Source of the DNA: CAVRAW01 sp963716135
Lineage (GTDB): Bacteria > Planctomycetota > Planctomycetia > Pirellulales > JADZDJ01
Direction of reading: 5' to 3'
NCBI GenBank assembly: GCA_963716135.1
Contig: OY970289.1
Coordinates: 3,038,001 to 3,102,000 of the forward strand
DNA: 64,000 nt
Part shown: positions 18,008 through 26,375 of the stretch, piece by piece
Numbering within the stretch: the first letter of the stretch is position 1
Layout: every line of letters begins with the position of its first letter
Translations under genes and position numbers: made by a program
Notes under the pieces: generated by a model
Databases searched by the model: none
What the model was told of the DNA's origin: nothing
The model's input: only the letters and a program-made list of their open reading frames with translations

Positions 18008-20086
18008 CTATTGCTTGCTTCCGCCCTCGGCCGTGGCCAGTTCATGCGGCCGTTCCTTGGCCTGCTCGCGATGGGCCAACCGCTCGCTCAGGGTCGTCGG
18101 TTTCCAAGCAAATTGCACCACGAAATCAAATCGCTCCAAATCCACGCTTCCCGGACGGCTTCCTTTGCCCCCGACGCCGCCCCGGACCGCCCCCGTCGTG
18201 CTGGTGTCGGTCACGTTCGGATCCGTGACCGTCTCCGGCTTCACTTTCGTTATTTTGCTAACCAGCACCGGGTCCTCGATTCCGAGCTCCTTCATGCTGA
18301 ACTTCCCGCCGGGCAAATCAATATCCTTCTTGTTCTTTAGGTTCTCGATTAACGTTCGACGCACAAACTCGGCGCCTTGGATAAAGCCTTCCTTGTTCTT
18401 GTTGTGATAGTGATAACCGGCCAGTTGAATCACCCAGCCGGGTCCCGAAGGGCCAGCGTCGGGCGCCGCCGCCGCTTCAGCGCCGCCTTCCCCCTCCTTG
18501 GCGGCTTCGCCTTTACCGGCGCCGCCCACTTTCGGCGTTTCGACAATCAAATCCCTCACCTCGTCGTACCACGTTTTCAAATCGGCGAAGTGCTCCATCT
18601 CCACAGAGTCGATGTGCACTTCGTTCCGCGATGCAATATCGGGCTGTTCTTTATCGTCGTGAGGCAACGCGTCGGTCACCGCTTTGAGCATCTCGCCCAC
18701 TAGAATCCGCCGTTCTCCGATGCCCGCAATCGCTTTGCCCAATCCCTGCACCTGTTCGTATTTCGATTTGGCCTCCTCATACGCGGCTTGATCCGTCTTC
18801 GACAATTCTTCGGCGCTCTTGGCCGAGGAAAATGCGCGATTGAATCGTTCATCCGGCCGCGAGGAATTCCACTCGCGCCACTTGCCGAAATAACCGAGGA
18901 TGCAGCCCAACAGCAGCGCGGCCACCGCCGCCACCGCCCACGGCTTCTTCGCCCGGATCATCCGGTCCTTAATGATCTCCGGCGGCAGCAAATTCGTGCT
19001 TAGCTTTGCCTTGTCGAGCGCTTGCACTGCCAGGCCATAGCACACCGGATACGAAAGCATGTTTTCCTTGAACACCGGCGCCGTCGTGACCGCCGGCCCG
19101 TCCAACTGCCTGTAATCTTCAAATTCGCTCACCTCCAAGCCAAGATTCTGCGAAAGATATTTGTGCAGCCCGCGCAGCTTCATGGCATTGCCCAGCGGCA
19201 CGACGCGCCCGAGCTTCGCCGTGCGTTCCAAATTCTGGAAAAAGCTCAACGATCGCTGCACTTCTCCCAACAGTTCGCCGAACACGGGCCGCATGGCCTG
19301 AAACACCGCCTTGGGATCTTCCGCCTTCATGGCGTTCCGCTTCAGGTGCTCCGCCTTGGCGAACGTCAACTTCATCTGCTTGGTGAGCGCCTTGGTGAAG
19401 TGATTGCCTCCCAGGTTGATCGTCCGCTGCCAGACTTTGAAGCCGTTGGTCACCACCAGGTCCGACACGTCGGAACCCAGCGACAGCACAATCGTCGATG
19501 GCGGCGGATTCTCCGGATCGTACTCCGCCGGCGTGTTAGCCATCTGGTCGAACGTGATGAAGTTGTAAAGCGCCAACGGCGTCAGCTGCACGATATCGAC
19601 TTCGATTCCCGCCTCGATGAACGGCTTCAGCGCCCGGTTCACCTGGTCGCGCTTCATCGCGAACAAGCCCACCTCGGTCTCCAGAGCGAAGCCTCCCTCC
19701 ATGCTCCCGCCGGCCATCTGCTGATAATCCCACACCACGTCTTCCAGCGCGAAGGGAATTTGCTGCCGCGCTTCGTACCGCACGATGTCGGGAATCTTCT
19801 TCGATTCCACCGGCGGCAGCTTGATGAATCGCGCCAACCCGCTTTGGCCCGATACCGAGATCGCCACCCGGTCCCCCACGACCGAATTGCGCGATAAAAA
19901 TTGCTCCAGCGCTTCCTTGATCAGCTCCGGAGGATTCGCATCCGGCTGGCTGAGCATCTTGGGGTATTCGATGTAGTCGAAGGCCTCGGCCACGATCCGG
20001 TCGGACTGGTCCGCAGGCCGGCAGCGCAAGGCCTTAAGCGCGGTCTGCCCTAGGTCGATTCCCCAAGCGGCCCCCGTCTTTGGCAT
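18008..20086 (-). CDS. pilM: PilM actin-like ATPase fused to a PilN-like domain
   Basis: 692 residues, about twice normal PilM. Residues 1-360 are PilM: WGIDLGQTALKALR (phosphate loop), VGDRVAISVSGQSGLARFIKLPPV, IVRYEARQQIPFALEDVVWDY, IVLSLGSDVSDLVV and the GNAMKLRGLHKYLSQNLG end. After it a membrane segment (AVAAVAALLLGCILGYF, about 380-400) is followed by a coiled region and a periplasmic domain (GWVIQLAGYHYHNKNKEGFIQGAEFVRRTLI), as expected of PilN. Known: PilM binds the cytoplasmic tail of PilN in the alignment complex, so fusion is mechanistically sensible. First gene of the leftward operon; AAGGA precedes the ATG. Confidence 0.85.
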   Translation of the reverse strand: MPKTGAAWGIDLGQTALKALRCRPADQSDRIVAEAFDYIEYPKMLSQPDANPPELIKEALEQFLSRNSVVGDRVAISVSGQSGLARFIKLPPVESKKIPDIVRYEARQQIPFALEDVVWDYQQMAGGSMEGGFALETEVGLFAMKRDQVNRALKPFIEAGIEVDIVQLTPLALYNFITFDQMANTPAEYDPENPPPSTIVLSLGSDVSDLVVTNGFKVWQRTINLGGNHFTKALTKQMKLTFAKAEHLKRNAMKAEDPKAVFQAMRPVFGELLGEVQRSLSFFQNLERTAKLGRVVPLGNAMKLRGLHKYLSQNLGLEVSEFEDYRQLDGPAVTTAPVFKENMLSYPVCYGLAVQALDKAKLSTNLLPPEIIKDRMIRAKKPWAVAAVAALLLGCILGYFGKWREWNSSRPDERFNRAFSSAKSAEELSKTDQAAYEEAKSKYEQVQGLGKAIAGIGERRILVGEMLKAVTDALPHDDKEQPDIASRNEVHIDSVEMEHFADLKTWYDEVRDLIVETPKVGGAGKGEAAKEGEGGAEAAAAPDAGPSGPGWVIQLAGYHYHNKNKEGFIQGAEFVRRTLIENLKNKKDIDLPGGKFSMKELGIEDPVLVSKITKVKPETVTDPNVTDTSTTGAVRGGVGGKGSRPGSVDLERFDFVVQFAWKPTTLSERLAHREQAKERPHELATAEGGSKQ

Positions 20087-20277
20087 GATCTAGGTCCTTC
20101 ATTCTCCGTTCCGCTAACGGCGCGGAACCACCACAGCCCGTGCCGATGATGACACTGCCACCTGCTCCATAACTCACTGTACTGACGCAGGATAGCGATT
20201 GTCAACTTACGGCTCATCCAGATACACTCTCCAATTCTCCTCCTCTCATATTCTCCTCATTCTTGCGACGCCGTGCC

Positions 20278-20853
20278 ATGGAAAAAGCCACCGAACTCTT
20301 CGCCGCTATCTGCTTTCTGGTGATCGGCCTGTCGCACATGGCGCAGCCCCGCGCCTGGGTCGATCTCTTCATCCGCCTGCGCGAACTGGGCCACCCCGGC
20401 GTCTTCGCCGTCGCCTTCATGAGCCTCCCCTTCGGCGCCTTCGTCGTTGCATTTCACAACGTCTGGACCGGCCTGGCGATCGTGCTGACCATCCACGGCT
20501 GGGCCCAGGTGCTCAAAGGCGCCCTTTATTTCATCTTCCCGCAAGTCGGCCTGCGCGCCCTGGTCACCGTTGCTCCCCAGCGCGCATGGACGATTGTTGT
20601 TGGCGGATTGGCTTTCGTTTGCCTTTCAGGCGCCTTGATGTACGTCGTGCTGGTACAGCGCCGATTTACATGCCCCGCAATCGACTCCAAATCACCGCCT
20701 TCGTCACGTCCACCATCCAGATTGGCCTGTGCGCGCTGGCGATCTGGTCCATGTGGGACACCGCGAAGACGAGCGACCAATTTTCGACCGGAGCGCTGGA
20801 CACCCATTTCCAATACACGCAGCGAGCGACGCTGCTGCCCGACGTGCTGCTGA
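20278..20853 (+). CDS. Four-helix integral membrane protein, unknown
   Basis: Starts MEKATELFAAICFLVIGLSHMAQPRAW. Four hydrophobic segments are seen: FAAICFLVIGLSH, VFAVAFMSLPFGAFVVAF, LAIVLTIHGWAQVLKGALYFIF and AWTIVVGGLAFVCLSGALMYVVLV. The conserved look ends at about residue 130. The rest of the frame (to 20853) overlaps the next gene by 184 bases and has no protein character, so a base error near 20650-20670 may have removed the true stop. No family recognised. Divergent from the pil-like operon, sharing its upstream region. Confidence 0.6.
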   Translation: MEKATELFAAICFLVIGLSHMAQPRAWVDLFIRLRELGHPGVFAVAFMSLPFGAFVVAFHNVWTGLAIVLTIHGWAQVLKGALYFIFPQVGLRALVTVAPQRAWTIVVGGLAFVCLSGALMYVVLVQRRFTCPAIDSKSPPSSRPPSRLACARWRSGPCGTPRRRATNFRPERWTPISNTRSERRCCPTCC

Positions 20854-21165
20854 CCGTGTTCGTCTGCGGATTATTGTGCGCGACGTTTTGGAATCGCCGC
20901 CCACTGGCGTCGTGGATTTACGCCGCGCTTCAGATACTGGCGATCCTGATTATCGCCTGCGTGTGGTTAACGCTTTCGCGCGTCGACTTCGCCTACGCCA
21001 CCTTCTTCGTGGCCCAGGGCCCCCAACGAAATCATGGGCAGTTCCTGGCCGCTCTGTGTCGTGGTCCTGCTCCTCACCGCCGCGGCACTGCTTGGCCTAA
21101 TTCCGCTCGTGTGGTTTCTTATTCGCTTGGGTGCCATGCCCACGGTTCGGCGTGGGCATGTTTGA
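20670..21165 (+). CDS. Four-helix integral membrane protein, unknown (apparent frameshift)
   Basis: Starts MPRNRLQITAFVTSTIQIGL with segments IQIGLCALAIWSMW, VLLTVFVCGLLCATFW and YAALQILAILIIACVWLTL. At a CCCCC run (21020-21024) the frame loses character. Dropping one C gives PNEIMGSSWPLCVVVLLLTA, a fourth helix, and a basic tail ending at 21165 (about 164 residues). It follows another small membrane protein, possibly as a pair. No family recognised. Confidence 0.6.
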
Positions 21166-21262
21166 ACACCCGTCGCAATTGAATCGGCGCCTCGGCTACA
21201 ATGAATCGGCCGCCACTTGGGTTGGTAAACATTCGCTCGAACTATTTCACCGGAGGCGAACC

Positions 21263-21496
21263 ATGAACACGCGCTGGTTTTCTCGTTGGGGCTGGTTCCA
21301 CGTGCCGGTCTCCGCCCCCGGCATGATCCTTTGCCTTCTGGCTGCAATCTTCTGCGCGACGGTCTTCCTCGCCGTCGACCGCCATTCGCACTCGGCCAGC
21401 GACACGCTGTACGGAATCTTCCCCTTCTTCGCCTGCACATTCCTGCTGCTCGACTGGATCGCGTCGCGCACCAGCGGTGAAGCGGCAAGGAACTGA
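21263..21496 (+). CDS. Small two-helix membrane protein
   Basis: 77 residues. The ATG at 21263 has GGAGG seven bases upstream, which rules out a longer start. Two hydrophobic segments: GMILCLLAAIFCATVFLAV and LYGIFPFFACTFLLLDWIA. Ends in a short basic/polar tail. No family recognised; the length and shape are like small predicted membrane proteins common in planctomycetes. Confidence 0.65.
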   Translation: MNTRWFSRWGWFHVPVSAPGMILCLLAAIFCATVFLAVDRHSHSASDTLYGIFPFFACTFLLLDWIASRTSGEAARN

Positions 21497-21579
21497 TGGG
21501 CCGCGGAGCCTGTTACTTAGCCGCCGAGCTCGTCAGCTAAATGGCGGACCGGCGATGACGTCGCCGGCTTCACAGAAGA

Positions 21580-22493
21580 TTAGCCCGCGCGGGCAATTCG
21601 CTGCATCGCGGCGGCGGCGGGCAAGATGGCTGCTTCGGAAGCAGCGGCCGGCAGCGGCACAGACGCCGGCGTTTCCAGTTCTTCCTCTTTGTGCAGCTTC
21701 AACGTCACGCTGCGCGGCGGGCGGCGCTCTTGCGTGAAGCCGCGGCTGCCGCCGTGCAAGAATTCCACCATCGCTGCGGCGGGGCCGTCAGCATATTCGG
21801 CCGTGAGGCGGGCCAACATCTCGCGCCACGGCAAGCCGCTGCGGTAGATCACCCGATAGGCCGCCTTGAGCACGCCGATCTGCTCTTGGTTGAACCCGTT
21901 GCGCTTCAATCCAATCAGATTCAGGCCGACCACTTCGCCGGTCGTGCCGTCGATCGTGACGTAGGGGGGAACGTCGCGCACCACGCGCGCATGCCCGCCG
22001 ACCATGGCCATCTGGCCGATCCGGCAGAATTGATGCACGGCCACGGCGCCGGAAACGAATGCCCGATCGCCGACGGTCACGTGGCCGGCCAGCAGGCTGT
22101 TGTTGGCCATGATGATGTGGTTGCCCAAACGGCAGTCGTGAGCCAGGTGGTGCCGGCCATCAAGTAGCAATGATCGCCGATGGTGGTGGCGGTTTCCGGC
22201 TTCATCGCCCGATGCACGGTGACGAATTCGCGAATGGTGTTGCCGGCGCCGATCTCGACTCCGCCGACATTTTGCGGACAAAGCACATGTTGGGGCAGAC
22301 CGCCGACGACGGCGTTTTCGCAGATGGTGTTGCGCGGACCCAACCGAGAGCCGTTTTTGACCACCGCATGACCGGCCAGCGTGCAGCCGTCGCCGATTAC
22401 AACGTCTTCTTCGACGATGGCGAAGGGCCCGATTCGCACATCCTGGCCAATTTGAGCATGCGGACTGACAACCGCCAAAGGATGGATGTTCAC
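21580..22493 (-). CDS. lpxA: Acyl-ACP-UDP-GlcNAc O-acyltransferase (apparent frameshift)
   Basis: First step of lipid A synthesis: transfer of a 3-hydroxyacyl chain to UDP-GlcNAc. Left-handed beta-helix hexapeptides are visible (IHPLAVVSPHAQIGQDVRIG, VIGDGCTLAGHAVV, EIGAGNTIREFVTVHR) and in the second half HLAHDCRLGNHIIMANN (catalytic His region), AVHQFCRIGQMAMVGG and NLIGLKRNGF. The two parts lie in different frames. The break is at 22148-22158, where one missing base restores a 304-residue protein. The C-terminus is about 40 residues longer than usual, with a Pro/Ala-rich tail. Its presence means this organism makes at least part of lipid A. Confidence 0.9.
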
Positions 22494-22518
22494 CAGCGGA
22501 AATCCTCAGGGGTGCGAA

Positions 22519-22563
22519 GGCGGGGGGGCGAGCGGGGAGGGGCGAGCGGCGGGCGGGTGGGAA
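22519..22563 (+). other. G-run-rich tract in the lpxA upstream region
   Basis: Consecutive G runs on the plus strand (7, 4, 4, 3, 3 and 3 Gs) with short spacers, including GGGGCGAGC twice. It satisfies a simple four-run G-quadruplex pattern. It lies 26-70 bases before the lpxA start, on the non-template side. Confidence 0.45.
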
Positions 22564-22740
22564 ACGGGCCGCCGCGCGAGTCCCTTCGCCGCGGCTGCCT
22601 GACGGATTTATCGGCTATGCTACCGAGCGCGATTCAGCCGGATATGGCTGCGGCTATAATTGGGAAAGCATTTCAACTGCGGTGGTTGGCCGCGATAGCA
22701 GGTCGTGTTAAATTGTTCCGATTGCGTCGTGATTTCAGTT

Positions 22741-22817
22741 GGGTGGCCGGGGTCGAGGCCGCCGAGCCCCCGGAATTGAATTCGCTGGGGGCTCACTTCG
22801 TTCGACCCCAGCCACCC
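22741..22817. repeat. Nested inverted-repeat element
   Basis: Outer arms GGGTGGC.GGGGTCGA (22741-22756) and TCGACCCC.GCCACCC (22802-22817) pair except for one position. Inside are GAGCCCCC (22764-22771) with GGGGGCTC (22787-22794), and at the centre GAATT.AATTC (22773-22783). The 77-base unit folds almost end to end and lies just before the TPR gene. Confidence 0.75.
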
Positions 22818-22840
22818 CCGCTTGCACTATTTTCAAGCCC

Positions 22841-23161
22841 ATGCCCGCCAGCCACGAACTTTACGACCAGGCCGACAAGCTAAAAGATGCCGGCCAACTC
22901 GACGAAGCCGTCGCCAAGTTGAACGAGCTTCTGGCCGCCGATCCGGCTTACACGCTGGCGCATTCCGCTTTGGCGGTGATTCTGACGCGGCAAAAAAAGC
23001 ACGACGAAGCGATCGGGCACGCCATGAAAGTGTGCGAGCTGGAGCCCGCCGATCCGTTCAGCTACACGGCGCTGAGCGTCACTTTTCAGCGCGCCGGAAA
23101 AATTCCCGAGGCCGAAGAAGCCATGGCCCGCGCAAGAATGATGCAGGGCGGGATGCACTAG
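22841..23161 (+). CDS. Small TPR protein
   Basis: 106 residues holding about two and a half tetratricopeptide repeats: ELYDQADKLKDAGQLDEAVAKLNELLAADPAYT, AHSALAVILTRQKKHDEAIGHAMKVCELEPADP and SYTALSVTFQRAGKIPEAEEAMARARMM. No signal peptide, so a cytoplasmic protein-protein adaptor is likely. Start at the ATG 22841, 23 bases after the inverted-repeat element. Partner unknown. Divergent from lpxA. Confidence 0.85.
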   Translation: MPASHELYDQADKLKDAGQLDEAVAKLNELLAADPAYTLAHSALAVILTRQKKHDEAIGHAMKVCELEPADPFSYTALSVTFQRAGKIPEAEEAMARARMMQGGMH

Positions 23162-23179
23162 GAAGGGCGCAGGATGCAG

Positions 23180-23212
23180 AAAAAAAAGCCCAGGGGTTGC
23201 AACCCCTGGGCT
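23180..23212 (-). terminator. Intrinsic terminator of the DUF3467 gene
   Basis: Perfect 26-base palindrome (arms AGCCCAGGGGTTG and CAACCCCTGGGCT). Read on the minus strand it is followed by eight Ts. It lies 20 bases past the stop of the minus-strand gene and may also slow transcription from the TPR gene. Confidence 0.9.
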
Positions 23213-23231
23213 TCGGAAAACGCAAATTCAA

Positions 23232-23606
23232 TTACGTGCGGCGGCCGACCAGGCGCTTCTGGATGTCGGTTTCCAGCACGCCGAACGCTTCTTCATGCCG
23301 CGCCACGGTGAGTTGCAAGGCATGCAGCATTCGCTTGGCGGTGAAGTAGTTGGTCACAATCCGCTGGGTCACGACCACCGGCTCGGTCGGAATTCCCACC
23401 GGCTGCGGGTTGAGGCCGAAGTCGATAATCAGCTCTTCCGGTGTGCCGGTCACGCGGCAAAAGTTGGCGTACATGGAAATCACGCCGGAATCTTTGACTT
23501 CGATCCGCTGACGCTGCTGCTGTCCTTCGGGAGCGGGCACAGCGGCTTCGGGAGTGGTCGGTTTATTTGCGCCCTTGTCTTTTTCTAATTCGGTAGGCTT
23601 CGACAC
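23232..23606 (-). CDS. DUF3467 family protein
   Basis: 124 residues. I chose the GTG at 23606 (reading as SKPTELEKDKGANK after the initiator) because AAGGAG lies eight bases upstream; a longer frame to 23675 has no such site. After a charged, Pro/Ala/Gln-rich lead, the DUF3467 core is seen: VISMYANFCRVTGTPEELIIDFGLNPQ, VVVTQRIVTNYFTAKRMLHALQLTVARHEEAFG. The family (about 100 residues) has no assigned function. A strong terminator follows. Confidence 0.9.
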   Translation of the reverse strand: MSKPTELEKDKGANKPTTPEAAVPAPEGQQQRQRIEVKDSGVISMYANFCRVTGTPEELIIDFGLNPQPVGIPTEPVVVTQRIVTNYFTAKRMLHALQLTVARHEEAFGVLETDIQKRLVGRRT

Positions 23607-23721
23607 GCTGGGACTCCTTGTTCTGTGTATTGCGTATGATCGGCAATTTGACCGTCTAGCCAGTCTACGGCGCAAAACCGGTGCTGGCCAGTCCTTATAT
23701 CGTGCGAAATGCCCGGCGTTT

Positions 23722-24903
23722 TCAGAGCATGGATTTCAAAAGCTGCGACAGTTCCGCGTCGGTCACTTCCCGCGGATTGCCCGCCATGCTGTTGCCCCGC
23801 GAGGCGGCGACGAGCGCCGGAATGTTTTCCCTGGCCACCCCCAAATCGCGCAGCCGCTGCGGAATTCCGATGGTTCTGGCCAACTGCTCGATCCAGGCGA
23901 TGAATGCGTCGGCCGAATGCTGGCCGCATACCGCGCCGCCGAGGTCGGCCAATTGCTTTTCGCACGTCGCCCGATTGATCCGCAGCGCAGCGGGGAGCAT
24001 GACCGCGCAGGCCAGGCCGTGGCTGACGCGGCATTCGGCACCCAGCGCCGCGGCCACGCCATGTGCCAGCCCCAATCCCGAATTTGCCAGCGCCAGGCCT
24101 GAAAGGAGCGCGGCATGAGCCATGGCTTCGCGCGCCGGGCGATTCGCGCCATCTTTCACCGCGGTCGGCAATGCCGGCGCCGCAAGCTGCAGACCTTGGA
24201 TGGCCAGCGCCTGCGGAATGGGTTTGGCATGCCGAGAAAGGTAGCTTTCGATCAATTGCGTGATCGCATCCATGCCGGTGTGGGCCGTCACGTCGGGCGG
24301 AGCGCTTGTGGTCAGCTCCGGATCCACCAGGACGATTTGCGGGACCATGGCCTCGGACCGCAGGCTTTTCTTGAACGGCGGATGGTAGCTGCTGATGACG
24401 GCGTTTTTGGTGGCTTCGCTGCCGGTGCCAGCGGTGGTGGGAATCGCCAACATTGGCAATGGCGGCGCCGTGATTTGCAATCCGCGACCGACGCCTTCCA
24501 GATAATCGGCCACGCTGGAGCTTTGGCGATTGGTGGCCATGGCGGCCGCGGCCTTCGCCAGGTCGATCGCCGAACCGCCGCCGATGCCGATCAGCATGTC
24601 GCCGGCAGCCGCGCCGCGACCGGCCAAATCCGCCGCGAGCGCATCGACGTCGCTGACTTCCGGTTCGTGTGAAATGCTGGCGACATGCAACGTCTCGATG
24701 CCGGCGGCGCGGACGAGTTGCAATAGTTCTGCCAGCGCGCCGGTTCTCTCCAGCGATCGGGATCCGGTCACTACAAAAGCGCGGCGGCCCAGCGACGCAG
24801 CTAAGGCGCCGATTTCGCGCCGGCGGCCCCAACCGAAGACGATTTTCCGCGGCGCAAGAAACTCGTAGGTGGTGTTCATGATCATCGATCTCGATGACAT
24901 CAT
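23722..24903 (-). CDS. Iron-containing alcohol dehydrogenase family protein
   Basis: About 393 residues. NAD(P)-binding: FVVTGSRSLERTG and IGIGGGSAIDLAKAAAAM. The metal-binding and catalytic region: IPTTAGTGSEATKNAVI, LTTSAPPDVTAHTGMDAITQLIESYLSRHAKP (Asp, His) and SGLGLAHGVAAALG (His), CRVSHGLACAVMLP. This matches the type III iron-dependent dehydrogenases; the substrate alcohol is not predictable. GGGAG lies just before two adjacent ATGs (24903, 24900). Divergent from aroA, with 57 bases between. Confidence 0.9.
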   Translation of the reverse strand: MMSSRSMIMNTTYEFLAPRKIVFGWGRRREIGALAASLGRRAFVVTGSRSLERTGALAELLQLVRAAGIETLHVASISHEPEVSDVDALAADLAGRGAAAGDMLIGIGGGSAIDLAKAAAAMATNRQSSSVADYLEGVGRGLQITAPPLPMLAIPTTAGTGSEATKNAVISSYHPPFKKSLRSEAMVPQIVLVDPELTTSAPPDVTAHTGMDAITQLIESYLSRHAKPIPQALAIQGLQLAAPALPTAVKDGANRPAREAMAHAALLSGLALANSGLGLAHGVAAALGAECRVSHGLACAVMLPAALRINRATCEKQLADLGGAVCGQHSADAFIAWIEQLARTIGIPQRLRDLGVARENIPALVAASRGNSMAGNPREVTDAELSQLLKSML

Positions 24904-24960
24904 ACGGCTCCCAGGTCCGGCGTTTCCAGTATCGGCGAAGCAAACTACAATGGTGCGGCC

Positions 24961-26238
24961 ATGAACGACGTCATTGAGATCACTCCTGTCGCTGGCCCGG
25001 TGCGCGGACGAATTCGCCCGCCTGGCTCGAAGAGCATCACCAATCGGGCGATGATCTGCGCGGCGCTGGCGGAAGGCGATTCCAAGTTAATTGGAGCCTT
25101 GGATAGCGAAGACACGCGGGTGATGGCGCATTCGTTGCGGCGATTGGAGATTGCCGTGAATCACGATACCGCCGCGAAGACGATGGACGTGTTTGGCTGC
25201 GGCGGCGACATTCCGGCGACATCGGCGGAACTGTACATCGCCAACAGCGGCACGAGCATGCGGTTTCTCACGGCGCTGGTGGCGATCGGCCACGGATGGT
25301 TTCGGCTCGACGGCACGCCGCGGATGCGCGAGCGGCCGATTCAAGACTTGCTGGACGGATTGGCACAACTGGGCGTGAGCGCGGAAAGCGAAGCGAGCAA
25401 CGGGCACCCGCCGGTGGTTGTGCATGGAGCAGGCTTGGCCGGAGGAAAGGCCACGGTGAACGGCGATCTGTCGAGCCAGTTTCTCAGCGGCTTGCTGATG
25501 GCGGCGCCATATGCCCGGCAGCCGGTGGAATTGATTGTCGAGGGCGAATTGGTTTCGCGGCCGTATGTCGGTCTGACGTTGGCGGTGATGAAGGCGTTTG
25601 GGATTGAAGTGCCGGGGGCAAATCTTTCGGACTTCTCCGTGCCCAAGGGACGATATCAGGGACGAACGTACGAGATTGAGCCGGACGCGACGGCGGCCAG
25701 TTATTTTTTTGCCGCGGCCGCGATCACCAGCGGCGAAGTGACCGTCGAAGGCCTGTCACGCAACAGTTTGCAAGGCGACGTGGCGTTTTGCGAATGCCTT
25801 GCGCAGATGGGTTGCGAGGTTCGGTACGATGCGGACTCGATCACGGTCGTCGGCCGGCCGCTGCACGGGATCGAAGTGAACATGAATGCGATCAGCGATA
25901 CGGTGCAAACTCTGGCAGCGGTGGCACTGTTTGCAACTGGGCCGACGACGATCCGCGGCGTCGCGCACATTCGCCACAAGGAAACCGACCGGATCGGGAA
26001 TCTGGCGATTGAATTGCGCAAACTGGGGGCAACCGTTGAAGAGCTCGACGACGGCCTGCGCATTACGCCCGCGGCGCTGCACGGTGCGCGAATCGCCACC
26101 TATCAAGACCACCGCATGGCGATGAGCCTGGCGCTGGTGGGCCTGCGAGTGCCGGGCGTGGTGATCGAAGACCCCAAATGCACGGAAAAGACCTACCCGG
26201 CATACTTCGACGATCTGGCAAAACTCGTCGGCGGTTGA
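24961..26238 (+). CDS. aroA: 3-phosphoshikimate 1-carboxyvinyltransferase
   Basis: 425 residues, normal for EPSP synthase. It joins PEP and shikimate-3-phosphate in chorismate synthesis, which also feeds the menaquinone genes here. Motifs: RPPGSKSITNRAMICAALAEG, ANSGTSMRFLTALVA (LxNAGTAxR equivalent, here NSGTSMR), RERPIQDLLDGLAQLG, SSQFLSGLLMAAPYA and HKETDRIGNLAIELRKLGA, DHRMAMSLALVGL. The S-for-A changes in the NSGTSMR region are seen in class II enzymes. Preceded by a divergent dehydrogenase and followed 137 bases later by A2M. Confidence 0.96.
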   Translation: MNDVIEITPVAGPVRGRIRPPGSKSITNRAMICAALAEGDSKLIGALDSEDTRVMAHSLRRLEIAVNHDTAAKTMDVFGCGGDIPATSAELYIANSGTSMRFLTALVAIGHGWFRLDGTPRMRERPIQDLLDGLAQLGVSAESEASNGHPPVVVHGAGLAGGKATVNGDLSSQFLSGLLMAAPYARQPVELIVEGELVSRPYVGLTLAVMKAFGIEVPGANLSDFSVPKGRYQGRTYEIEPDATAASYFFAAAAITSGEVTVEGLSRNSLQGDVAFCECLAQMGCEVRYDADSITVVGRPLHGIEVNMNAISDTVQTLAAVALFATGPTTIRGVAHIRHKETDRIGNLAIELRKLGATVEELDDGLRITPAALHGARIATYQDHRMAMSLALVGLRVPGVVIEDPKCTEKTYPAYFDDLAKLVGG

Positions 26239-26375
26239 GGTTGTCCGGAGCCGCCGCTAAGCCTAGATTCGGCAATTGGTTGCACTGTGTATTTTCGCTG
26301 CGGGGAACAATTGAGCCTTGATGTGCGTCTTAATAGTAGCCGGATCGCGTTCCCGACCTCGAGACGAAACAACGC

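Noticed and set aside
20199..21182. A single long frame covering both small membrane genes
   Set aside because: Its first 150 codons are a shadow of the 20278 gene in another frame and read as Arg/Pro-rich non-protein sequence.
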